Shown piece after piece: positions 7,625-15,671 of a stretch of 34,346 nt of DNA. This stretch comes from Acidobacteriota bacterium (GTDB lineage Bacteria; Acidobacteriota; Blastocatellia; Pyrinomonadales; Pyrinomonadaceae). The stretch is from the NCBI GenBank assembly GCA_029777145.1, contig JAKOSS010000998.1, positions 1 through 34,346 on the forward strand, written 5' to 3'. The notes under the pieces were generated by a model. That model ran no database searches, was not told where the DNA came from, and saw only the letters and a program-made list of their open reading frames with translations. Position 1 is the first letter of the stretch, and every line of letters begins with the position of its first letter. A program made the translations under genes and the position numbers.

Positions 7625-8983
7625 ATGGTGGAAATCCGAACCAATTGGCTCATCAATCGGGCGTTGTGGTCCGCGCTGACGTTTGTCGGCGCGGTTTCGT
7701 TTGTCTTGGCCCAAACGCCCGATCCGCCGCTTGTACCGCCGAAACCGATCTTCATATCCCGCGATGACGCTGTTCAGCTCGCGCTGACGCAGGCGTCGGC
7801 GTTCAGGGAATCGAAGCTGAACGAACAGATTGCCGCCGAAGACGTTTTTCAGGCCGGAAAAGCATTCTTACCGAAAGTCACCGTCAATCCATCTCTGATC
7901 TACAACACTCCGACGTCCGCGTCGATCCTAGCCGGGACACCGCGACCGCCGTCATTTCTGGGATCGAATGCCGTCGCCGAGATTCAGGGACTCGTCACGG
8001 TTTCGGGCGAGATCGACACTTCGGGAAGATTGCAGGCGAACCGCCGCCGGGCCCGCATCCTGCTTGAGGCCGCCAGGGCCGGAACGGAAGTTTCGCGGCG
8101 AAACCTGATCAATGCCACCGACGAAGCATACCTGGCGCTCGCGCTCGCATCGGCGCAAAGGGATTCGGCGGAAGCGGATCTCAAATCGGCGGAACAGTTC
8201 GAGAGTCTGACGAAGTTGCTGGTCGATGGCGGCGAGATAGCGCCGGTCGATCTGATGCGTGCGCAGATCCAAACGAACAGCCGTCGCGACGAACTTGAAC
8301 AGGCACGGGTCGCGGAGCACATCGCGGCTGACAACCTGAAGACGTTTTTGGGCTACGAGGTATCGCGGGAGATCGCGGTTTCCGAACTGACGACTCTGAT
8401 CCCGGTTCCCGACGAACTCGCGCAGTACTCGGCAGATCAGATAGCAGACCGGCCGGAATTGCGGCAGATCAAAGCCGAGACCGAAGCGGCGAACGAAGAC
8501 GCGAAGATCGCCCGGGCCGAACGGAAGCCGCAACTGACTTATTCGATCGATGGCGGCTTCATCTCGGATTCGCTGCGGCCCTCGACTGTCGGCCAGTCGA
8601 CGGGCATCAGGGCATCCGTTGGTGTTTCGATCCCGGTGCTCGACTGGGGCGTGAGCAGGAGCCGGCAGAAGCAGGCGGACCTGCGGGCGCAGATCTCAGA
8701 GAATTCCCGGATCTTCGCGGAACGGCAGTTTGCGGCGCAGTTCGATTCGAATATGGCGCAGGCGAGGTCGGCGGCGTCGCGGATTCGGACTTTGGCGGAC
8801 AATCTCAGAAACGCTGTGAAAGTACTGGAAACGTCCGTTCTGCGATACAGGGCGGGGGAAACTCAGATCATCGAGGTGACCGACGCCCAGACGCTGATCA
8901 TCGCGCAGCGACGGGCGTTGCTGCAGGCGATCTATGACTACCGGATCGCCGTCGCGAGATTGAAGCTGGCGACCGGGAAATAG
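7625..8983 (+). CDS. TolC-like outer-membrane efflux protein
   Basis: This 452-residue protein has an export signal at about 12-30 (ALWSALTFVGAVSFVLAQ) followed by the two outer-membrane-efflux repeats of the family. The first repeat starts near ISRDDAVQLALTQASAF and the second near residue 280. Long helical stretches rich in A, E, Q and R fit the periplasmic tunnel; the IPVLDWGVSRSRQ motif and the end YDYRIAVARLKLATG are typical. It should form the outer-membrane exit duct for the RND pump encoded two genes downstream. The gap to the next gene is 20 bases, so the genes form one operon. Confidence 0.92.
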   Translation: MVEIRTNWLINRALWSALTFVGAVSFVLAQTPDPPLVPPKPIFISRDDAVQLALTQASAFRESKLNEQIAAEDVFQAGKAFLPKVTVNPSLIYNTPTSASILAGTPRPPSFLGSNAVAEIQGLVTVSGEIDTSGRLQANRRRARILLEAARAGTEVSRRNLINATDEAYLALALASAQRDSAEADLKSAEQFESLTKLLVDGGEIAPVDLMRAQIQTNSRRDELEQARVAEHIAADNLKTFLGYEVSREIAVSELTTLIPVPDELAQYSADQIADRPELRQIKAETEAANEDAKIARAERKPQLTYSIDGGFISDSLRPSTVGQSTGIRASVGVSIPVLDWGVSRSRQKQADLRAQISENSRIFAERQFAAQFDSNMAQARSAASRIRTLADNLRNAVKVLETSVLRYRAGETQIIEVTDAQTLIIAQRRALLQAIYDYRIAVARLKLATGK

Positions 8984-9003
8984 GACGGCGGGAAGATAGA
9001 ACG

Positions 9004-10398
9004 ATGCATGAAGAGAAAGAAAACATGAACGAAGCTGAAGATCCCGCGTCGGCTGTTTCAGACGCGGGCGATTCGACGGAATCGGAACAGAATGGAGGCC
9101 GCAGATCTCAGTTCATTGCCGGATTCGTAGTGATCGCGATCGTTCTCGGCGGGTTTCTGGTTTGGCATTTCTATCTCTCGCCGGCGTCAACGACCGATTC
9201 CGAAGCACCGGCGGAAAGCGAGGTCGTCGTCAGCGTCCGCACCGCCAAGGTCGAACGACAGACGGTCTCGGCCGAGGTGTCCGCAGTCGGCACGATCTTT
9301 CCGGTTCGCCAGGCCGCGGTAAGTTCAAATACGAGCGGTCAGATACGCGGATTGCAGATCCTGAAAGACAAGTTTGTACGCAAGGGCGAACTGCTCGCGA
9401 AGATCAATACGAGCGATCTTGAAGCTCAAAAGCGCGAGGCCGAAGCGACACTCAAAGAAGCGCGGCTTAACGTTCAGGCGCTGCGCCGTTCGACGATCCC
9501 GCAGGCCGAGATCCAGGTGGCGAAGGATCTGCGGGACGCCCGCGCGGCGGTCGAAAATGCGCGCAATCTTTACGACCGGCGCAAGGATCTATACGACAAG
9601 GGCGGCATCGCGCTCAAGGACGTTGAAGAAGCGCGGCTTTCGTTGACGCAGGCGGAAAACAATCTGAAGTTCTTGGAAAGCTCGTCGCATCTGCGTACCG
9701 GAACTTCAAACCCGCTCGATCTTCAAACGGCGGAGGCGCGGGTTCAGCAGGCCGAGCAAAGAGTAAATACGCTTCAAACGCAGATCGGTCTGGCCGAGAT
9801 CCGGGCTCCGATCTCCGGATTTGTGATCGAACAGGTTCAGTTTGACGGCGAATATGCGAGTCCGGGAGGCAAGATCCTGACGATCGCCGATACGGGCGAA
9901 GTGATCGTCAAGGCGAATTTCCCGGACACGGTGATTCCGGAGCTGAAGGTCGGCGACGCGGTCTCGATCTACCCGAACGATCTGGCCGGCGAGCGAATGA
10001 GCGGCAATGTTTCATTGATCTCACGATCGACCGATCCCAACAATCGCACTTCGGAGGTTTGGGTGAATCTCGGAAACGGCGCGGGCCGCTTGCGATCGGG
10101 CGCCGCCGCCAACTTCGTCATCAGCGAGAGCGCGCAGAAGGACGCCGTCGTTGTTCCGAACGCCGCCGTGGTTTTGGATGCCGCGAACGAGAAGTCTGGC
10201 GTCGTGATGGTCGTCGACAAACTCGATACGGCCCATGAAGTGAAGGTCGAGATCGGCATCCGCACCAACGACCTGACCCAGATCGTCTCGGGCTTGTCCG
10301 GTGGCGAAACTGTCGTCGTCGAAGGGAATTATGCGTTGCCCGACGGAGTGCGGGTCGAGGTCAAGAGCGACGAGGCGAAGCCGGGAGACGGGAATTGA
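9004..10398 (+). CDS. RND efflux periplasmic adaptor (membrane fusion protein)
   Basis: The 464-residue protein has an acidic cytoplasmic N-terminus, one membrane anchor (about 37-55), then a lipoyl-type half-motif (SGQIRGLQILKDKFVRKGELLAKI), a long coiled-coil hairpin (about 135-255), the second lipoyl half (AEIRAPISGFVIEQVQFDGEYASPGG) and the beta-barrel domain. This order is that of HlyD/AcrA-type adaptors linking an RND pump to a TolC channel. An alternative ATG lies at 9025. Its stop codon overlaps the start of the pump gene by four bases (TTGA), giving tight coupling. Confidence 0.93.
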   Translation: MHEEKENMNEAEDPASAVSDAGDSTESEQNGGRRSQFIAGFVVIAIVLGGFLVWHFYLSPASTTDSEAPAESEVVVSVRTAKVERQTVSAEVSAVGTIFPVRQAAVSSNTSGQIRGLQILKDKFVRKGELLAKINTSDLEAQKREAEATLKEARLNVQALRRSTIPQAEIQVAKDLRDARAAVENARNLYDRRKDLYDKGGIALKDVEEARLSLTQAENNLKFLESSSHLRTGTSNPLDLQTAEARVQQAEQRVNTLQTQIGLAEIRAPISGFVIEQVQFDGEYASPGGKILTIADTGEVIVKANFPDTVIPELKVGDAVSIYPNDLAGERMSGNVSLISRSTDPNNRTSEVWVNLGNGAGRLRSGAAANFVISESAQKDAVVVPNAAVVLDAANEKSGVVMVVDKLDTAHEVKVEIGIRTNDLTQIVSGLSGGETVVVEGNYALPDGVRVEVKSDEAKPGDGN

Positions 10399-13300
10399 AT
10401 CTTGCCGCGCTGATATCGAATCAAAAACGCGCCGTCATCGTGTTCGTCGTTTTGCTTTGCGTGGCCGGCCTCTACTCCGCCTCGCGCCTCCCGTCGGCGT
10501 TGTTCCCGCAGACCGACTTTCCGCGCATCGTCGTCATCGTCGACAACGGCGTTGTTCCCGCCGACCAGATGCTCGTTTCGGTGACGCGCCCGGTCGAGGA
10601 AGCGATGAATGGCATTCCGGGGATCGTGCGGATCAAGTCGACAACCGCGCGCGGATCGGCCGACATCAATCTGTTCTTCGACTGGAAGGTCGACATCGTC
10701 CAGACGCTTCAGCTCGTGCAGGCGCGCCTGTCGCAGGTGAGTTTGCCGCCGACGGCTGAGATCCGGCGCGTCGACCGCCTGACCTTCGCCGTATTCCCGG
10801 TCGCCGGCTACAGCCTGACCTCCGACAAACGAGATCCCGCGACCTTGCGCGATCTCGCCGCATACACCGTCAAACCGAGGCTTGCCCGGCTGCCCGGAGT
10901 CGCGGACGTGGCAGTCGCCGGCGGTGCGGTCCGCGAATTTCACATCGTCATCGACGAGGAGAAACTGAACGCCCGCGACGTTTCGCTGCAACAGGTCGCC
11001 GATTCCGTGAAAAACTCGAACCTGCTCGCGTCGCCCGGACTGCTCGAGGAAAATCACCGGCTCGAACTCGCTCTCGTCAGCGGCCTCGCGACGAAGGCGG
11101 AAGATCTCAATTCTATAGTCGTCGGGACGGTCAACAACACCCCGGTGACCGTCGCGGACATCGGGGAAGTTCAGTCGGGAGTCGAACCGAATTACACGAT
11201 TGTCACCGCCGACGGCAAACCCGCTGTCCTGCTCAATGTCCTGCGTCAGCCCGATGCCAACACGGTCACGGTCACGGACGAGATCAAGGCGGAACTTGCC
11301 GTCGCCGAAAAGACGATTCCGTCCGATGTGAAGATCTCGCCGTTCTACGACCAGTCGATCCTCGTACGGGATTCGATGACATCCGTGCGCGACGCGATCC
11401 TCATCGGATTGCTGCTTTCGGTGATCATTCTCTTCGCGTTCCTGAAGGATTGGGGAACGACGTTCGTCGCGATCCTCGTCATCCCGGTCACGATCCTGGC
11501 GACGTTTCTGGCGATGTACCTCGTCGGACTGTCGTTCGATCTGATGACCCTCGGCGGCGTCGCGGCGGCGATCGGGCTCGTCATCGATGACGCGATCGTG
11601 GTCGTCGAGAATGTCTATCTGCACCTTTCGCGAGGGCAATCGCGGACCGAGGCCGTGCAGACCGCGATCTCGGAGATAACCGTTCCGATCATCGGTTCGA
11701 CCGTGACGCCGGTGGTCGTTTTTCTGCCGCTGGCGCTGCTGACCGGCGTTACCGGAGCGTTCTTCCGCTCGCTCGCGCTGACGATGACGGTCGCGCTTCT
11801 GACCTCGCTGGTGCTGGCGCTGACGCTGACGCCGGTTTTGGCGGAAAGATTCGTTCGGGCGAGGAAGGGCAAGACTCCGGAAACGAGCGAACCGCAAAGC
11901 GAACTCCGCGCCGACGAACTTGAAGAAGAGGCCGCGAGCGGCCGGATAATGAACTTCGTTTCCGGCGTTTACGAATCCGTTTTGCGTCTTGCCCTGAAGA
12001 ATCGGGTCGCGGTTTTGATCATTTCGGTTCTTATACTTTTCGGCTCCTACGTTCTGTACCGGAATCTCGGATCGGAATTCTTGCCGGCGTTCGACGAGGG
12101 CGCGTTCGTGCTGGATTACATCGCGCCGCCGGGAACGTCGCTCGAGGAGACAGATCGTATCCTGCGGCACGTCGAGGACATGCTGAAGGAGACGCCGGAG
12201 GTCGAGGGATATTCGAGGCGCACCGGGTTGCAGCTCGGGCTGTCGATCACCGAGCCGAACACCGGCGATTTTCTGGTCAAACTCAAGTCGCAACGCACGC
12301 GCTCGACGGAAGAGGTGACGGACGAACTGCGCAAAAAGATCGAGGGCAGCGAGCCGGCGCTCCAGGTCGAATTCGTCGGGATCCTGTCCGACCTTATCGG
12401 CGACCTGACAAGTTCGCCGGCGCCGGTCGAGATACGCATTTTCAGCGACGACCAGAAAGTTCTTCATGAAACGGCGGGATTTATCGAAGAGTCGATAAAT
12501 AAAGTTCCCGGCGTCGTTGATACGAACAGCGGCGTCATCGTCAGCGGCGCGGCGGTCACTTTCAAGATAATTCCGCAGACGGCGGCCCGGTTCGGGGTGA
12601 CCCCGAGCGACATCGCCGACACGGTCGCGACCGCGATGACCGGCGACGCCTCGTCGGCGATCCTCGAGAACGGCCGGCTGATCGCCGTGCGCGTTGTTCT
12701 TCCACAGTCGGCCCGGCGATCGCTCGAGGCGCTCAAGGCGTTGCAGATCCGCTCCGCGAGCGGGCAGTTGTTCAGGCTCGATCAGGTCGCGGAGGTTCAG
12801 TACGATCAGGGCCAGACCGAGATCGAGCGCGACGGACTGCGGCAATCGGTCGCGGTCACGGCGCGGATCACGGGAACCGATCTCGGGACGACGATCGCCC
12901 GGATCAAGACGCAGCTGGCGAGGGACGTGAAACTCCCGCCCGGAATGACGCTCGAATACGGCGGGCTTTATCAGGAACAGCAGTCGAGCTTTCGCGAATT
13001 GGCGTTCGCCCTCGTTCTGGCAGTCGCGCTTGTCTTTCTCGTTCTCCTGGTAGAATTTCGCTCGTTCGCGCATCCGATCGCGATCGTTTCAGGCGCGGTG
13101 TTGGCGCTCGGCGGCGTGTTGCTCGGATTGCTCGTCACCGGATCCACGATCAACGTCGTTTCTTTGATGGGAATGATCATGGTCATCGGGATCGTCGCGA
13201 AGAACGGTATTTTGATGCTCGACGCAGTCGAGGAACATCGTGCCGAAGGCGACAGCCTGCACGACGCGCTTGTGCGTTCCGGACACCGCCGGATCCGTCC

Positions 13301-13478
13301 GGTTTTGATGACCTCGCTCGCGGCGATCCTCGGAATGCTGCCGCTCGCGCTCGCCATCGGAGCCGGCGCAGAACTCTTGCAGCCGCTCGCGATCGCGGTC
13401 GTCGGCGGGCTCGCAGTCGCGTTGCTCTTCTCGCTGGTCGTGACCCCGACGGTCTATTCGATACTGAATAAGAAGTAG
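10395..13478 (+). CDS. RND efflux pump, inner-membrane permease subunit
   Basis: With 1027 residues this is a full-length RND permease. TM1 is at about 12-29, a large periplasmic loop runs from 30 to about 330, TM2-6 lie at about 335-480, a second loop follows, and the final TM bundle occupies about 855-1025. The proton-relay residues are the multidrug (HAE) type: adjacent Asp398-Asp399 in GLVIDDAIVVVEN and a lysine near 936 in GIVAKNGILM. The methionine set expected of CusA copper pumps is not evident, so multidrug or organic substrates are more likely than Cu/Ag. The start is TTG, overlapping the adaptor stop, with GGGAGACGGGA upstream. Confidence 0.94.
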   Translation: MNLAALISNQKRAVIVFVVLLCVAGLYSASRLPSALFPQTDFPRIVVIVDNGVVPADQMLVSVTRPVEEAMNGIPGIVRIKSTTARGSADINLFFDWKVDIVQTLQLVQARLSQVSLPPTAEIRRVDRLTFAVFPVAGYSLTSDKRDPATLRDLAAYTVKPRLARLPGVADVAVAGGAVREFHIVIDEEKLNARDVSLQQVADSVKNSNLLASPGLLEENHRLELALVSGLATKAEDLNSIVVGTVNNTPVTVADIGEVQSGVEPNYTIVTADGKPAVLLNVLRQPDANTVTVTDEIKAELAVAEKTIPSDVKISPFYDQSILVRDSMTSVRDAILIGLLLSVIILFAFLKDWGTTFVAILVIPVTILATFLAMYLVGLSFDLMTLGGVAAAIGLVIDDAIVVVENVYLHLSRGQSRTEAVQTAISEITVPIIGSTVTPVVVFLPLALLTGVTGAFFRSLALTMTVALLTSLVLALTLTPVLAERFVRARKGKTPETSEPQSELRADELEEEAASGRIMNFVSGVYESVLRLALKNRVAVLIISVLILFGSYVLYRNLGSEFLPAFDEGAFVLDYIAPPGTSLEETDRILRHVEDMLKETPEVEGYSRRTGLQLGLSITEPNTGDFLVKLKSQRTRSTEEVTDELRKKIEGSEPALQVEFVGILSDLIGDLTSSPAPVEIRIFSDDQKVLHETAGFIEESINKVPGVVDTNSGVIVSGAAVTFKIIPQTAARFGVTPSDIADTVATAMTGDASSAILENGRLIAVRVVLPQSARRSLEALKALQIRSASGQLFRLDQVAEVQYDQGQTEIERDGLRQSVAVTARITGTDLGTTIARIKTQLARDVKLPPGMTLEYGGLYQEQQSSFRELAFALVLAVALVFLVLLVEFRSFAHPIAIVSGAVLALGGVLLGLLVTGSTINVVSLMGMIMVIGIVAKNGILMLDAVEEHRAEGDSLHDALVRSGHRRIRPVLMTSLAAILGMLPLALAIGAGAELLQPLAIAVVGGLAVALLFSLVVTPTVYSILNKK

Positions 13479-13512
13479 ATGGATTTGCGAACCGCTGTCG
13501 GAAAGGTTGAGA

Positions 13513-15048
13513 ATGTCGAACATGAAGAAGCAATCGAGACGGGAATTCATTTTGGCCGGCGCGGCAGGCGTCGCCGCATTGGGACTGACGCGGTTTTCGG
13601 CAGACGCGGCGTTTGACGTCGAAGAGGCGACGATCGCCGATCTGCAGGCGAAAATGAAGTCCGGTGAACTTACCGCCCGCAAACTCGTCGAGATCTACAC
13701 CGCGCGGATCAAAGAGATCGATCCGAAACTGAAGTCAGTGCTCGAGATCAATCCGGACGCGCTCGCGATCGCCGACAAGCTCGACAAGGAGCGCAAACGC
13801 GGCAAGGTCCGCGGGCCGCTTCACGGAATTCCGGTCCTGATCAAGGACAACATCGACACCGCCGACAAGATGAAGACGACCGGCGGTAGTCTCGCATTGA
13901 TGGACGCGCCGGTTCCGAAGCGGGACGCGTTCGTTGCCAAACAACTGCGCGACGCCGGAGCCGTGATCCTCGGCAAGACGAACCTCAGCGAATGGGCGAA
14001 TTTCCGTTCGACGAAGAGCGTCAGCGGTTGGTCGGGCCGCGGCGGTCAGACGAACAATCCGTACGTGCTCGACAAGAATCCGTGCGGATCGTCGGCGGGA
14101 TCCGGCGTTGCCGCGTCCGCCAATCTTTGCGCGGCGGCGATCGGAACCGAGACGAACGGCTCGATCATCTGTCCTTCGGTACGCAACGGCGTCGTTGGGA
14201 TCAAGCCGACGCTTGGACTTGTTTCCCGAAGCGGCATCATTCCGATCGCTCACACGCAGGACACTGCCGGTCCGATGTGCCGGACGGTCGCGGACGCCGC
14301 GGCGGTGCTTTCGGCGATCGTCGGCTACGACAAGTCGGACGCGATTACCGTTGATGCGTCGAAAGGTGCGAAGGACTACACCAAATTTCTCGATCGCGAC
14401 GGTCTGCGCGGCGCGCGCCTCGGCGTCGTCACGCAATATCTCGGCAACAACGCGGAATTCAAGAAGCTCTTCGAAGCGCAGGTCGAGGTCTTGAAAGCAG
14501 CCGGCGCGACGCTCGTCGAAGTCAGGTTTCCGGATGAACTGACGAAACTGGGCGACGATCGGCTCAGCGTTCTGCTTTACGAGTTCAGGACGGATCTCAA
14601 CAAATACCTCGCCGCCCGCGGATCGAAATACAAAACGCTCGCGGACCTGATCAAGTACAACAACGACAACAAGGACAAGGAGATGCCGATCTTCGCTCAG
14701 GAGCTTTTCGAGCAGTCGCAGGCGAAGGGCGATCTGACCGACAAGGCTTATCTCGACTCGCTGGCAAAGCTCAAAGCGGCAACGCGCGAGAACGGGATCG
14801 ACGCGATTATTGCAAAAGTCAATCTCGACGCGCTCGTCGCGCCGTCAACCGGCGCCGCGTGGTCGATCGCGGCCGTCGCGGGCTATCCGTCGATCACCGT
14901 TCCGGCCGGCTTCTTCGATTCGTTGCCGTTCGGCCTGCTTTTCTTCGGCAAGGCGTTCAGTGAACCGTCGTTGATCAAATTCGCGTACGCCTTCGAGCAA
15001 AAGACGAAGGCGCGGCGGAAACCTGAGTACCTTCCGACCGTCAAATAA
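13513..15048 (+). CDS. Tat-exported amidase (amidase-signature family)
   Basis: The protein has about 511 residues from ATG 13513 (GGAAAGG upstream; a TTG two codons earlier is possible). It begins with a twin-arginine signal (QSRREFILAGAAGVAALGLT). The Ser-cisSer-Lys triad is present: Lys111 in GIPVLIKDN, Ser193 in CGSSAGSG and nucleophile Ser217 in GTETNGSI. It resembles secreted peptide-amidase-like members more than GatA, since export and the lack of gatB/gatC argue against tRNA amidation. The substrate is unknown; an amide or C-terminal peptide amide is likely. It starts 34 bases after the pump gene and could be co-transcribed with it. Confidence 0.9.
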   Translation: MSNMKKQSRREFILAGAAGVAALGLTRFSADAAFDVEEATIADLQAKMKSGELTARKLVEIYTARIKEIDPKLKSVLEINPDALAIADKLDKERKRGKVRGPLHGIPVLIKDNIDTADKMKTTGGSLALMDAPVPKRDAFVAKQLRDAGAVILGKTNLSEWANFRSTKSVSGWSGRGGQTNNPYVLDKNPCGSSAGSGVAASANLCAAAIGTETNGSIICPSVRNGVVGIKPTLGLVSRSGIIPIAHTQDTAGPMCRTVADAAAVLSAIVGYDKSDAITVDASKGAKDYTKFLDRDGLRGARLGVVTQYLGNNAEFKKLFEAQVEVLKAAGATLVEVRFPDELTKLGDDRLSVLLYEFRTDLNKYLAARGSKYKTLADLIKYNNDNKDKEMPIFAQELFEQSQAKGDLTDKAYLDSLAKLKAATRENGIDAIIAKVNLDALVAPSTGAAWSIAAVAGYPSITVPAGFFDSLPFGLLFFGKAFSEPSLIKFAYAFEQKTKARRKPEYLPTVK

Positions 15049-15060
15049 CGACCGAATCGC

Positions 15061-15082
15061 GCGGACGGGACCTCCCGTCCGC
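15061..15082 (+). terminator. Strong GC hairpin after the amidase gene
   Basis: GCGGACGGGA and TCCCGTCCGC are perfect inverse complements separated by only two bases. The hairpin lies 12 bases after the amidase stop. There is no T-run behind it, so termination is possible but not certain; it may instead be a short palindromic repeat or protect the mRNA end. Confidence 0.5.
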
Positions 15083-15214
15083 CGTCGCTCTCAAGAAAAG
15101 GAACGCTACTCACAAATTCCGCTAGATATTCTCGCCGCGAAAATGCAATAATTGACCGCTTCCCCGGCACGTCTTACCGATTTTCAACTAGTTTTCAATT
15201 ACAAGAGGAGTCAG

Positions 15215-15652
15215 ATGAGCTTATTTACTTTGAACGTGAACAACGTTGCGTACAACGTCGACGTCGATCCGGACATGCCGCTTTTGTGGGTGATCCGCGA
15301 CGTGATCGGCCTGACCGGGACGAAATACGGCTGCGGGCGCGAACTGTGCGGTGCCTGCACGGTCCTGATCAACGGTGTCGCCGAGCGCACCTGCGAATAC
15401 GACGTCAGTTCGGCGGTTGGCAAAACGATCACGACGATCGAGGGTCTTTCGCAGGACAATTCGCATCCGGTGCAGGCTGCCTGGATCGCGAAGCAGGTGC
15501 CGCAGTGCGGGTTCTGCCAGTCGGGAATGATCATGGCCGTCGCGGGCGAACTGAATTCGGGACGCCCCGCGAGCGAGATCGTGAACGAGATCAGCAACAT
15601 CTGTTCGTGCGGCACGTTCCAACGGATCAAGGCCGCGATCCTCAGTCTGTAA
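15215..15652 (+). CDS. [2Fe-2S] subunit of a molybdenum hydroxylase (IorA-like)
   Basis: The 145-residue protein starts at ATG 15215, behind AAGAGGAG. It has the two-domain layout of xanthine-oxidase-family iron-sulfur subunits: a plant-type ferredoxin cluster (Cys40, Cys45, Cys48, Cys60) and a second cluster with Cys98, Cys101, Cys130, Cys132 (CGFCQSGM...CSCG). It transfers electrons from the molybdenum subunit encoded 19 bases downstream. No signal peptide is seen, so export would occur together with its Tat-targeted partner, as known for similar enzymes. No FAD subunit gene is adjacent. Confidence 0.93.
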   Translation: MSLFTLNVNNVAYNVDVDPDMPLLWVIRDVIGLTGTKYGCGRELCGACTVLINGVAERTCEYDVSSAVGKTITTIEGLSQDNSHPVQAAWIAKQVPQCGFCQSGMIMAVAGELNSGRPASEIVNEISNICSCGTFQRIKAAILSL

Positions 15653-15671
15653 GAACCGCCGGAGGCACAAA

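Noticed and set aside
10329..13073. 914-codon minus-strand open frame opposite the RND pump gene
   Set aside because: Its composition is extreme (Arg/Asp/Gln) without hydrophobic core or motifs. The plus strand encodes a complete RND permease.
10395..13478. Assignment as a CusA/CzcA heavy-metal pump
   Set aside because: The TM4 motif has the adjacent Asp-Asp of multidrug-type pumps, and the copper-binding methionines are not evident. The substrate is left open.
13513..15048. Assignment as GatA (tRNA amidotransferase subunit A)
   Set aside because: A Tat signal shows export, and gatB/gatC are not adjacent.
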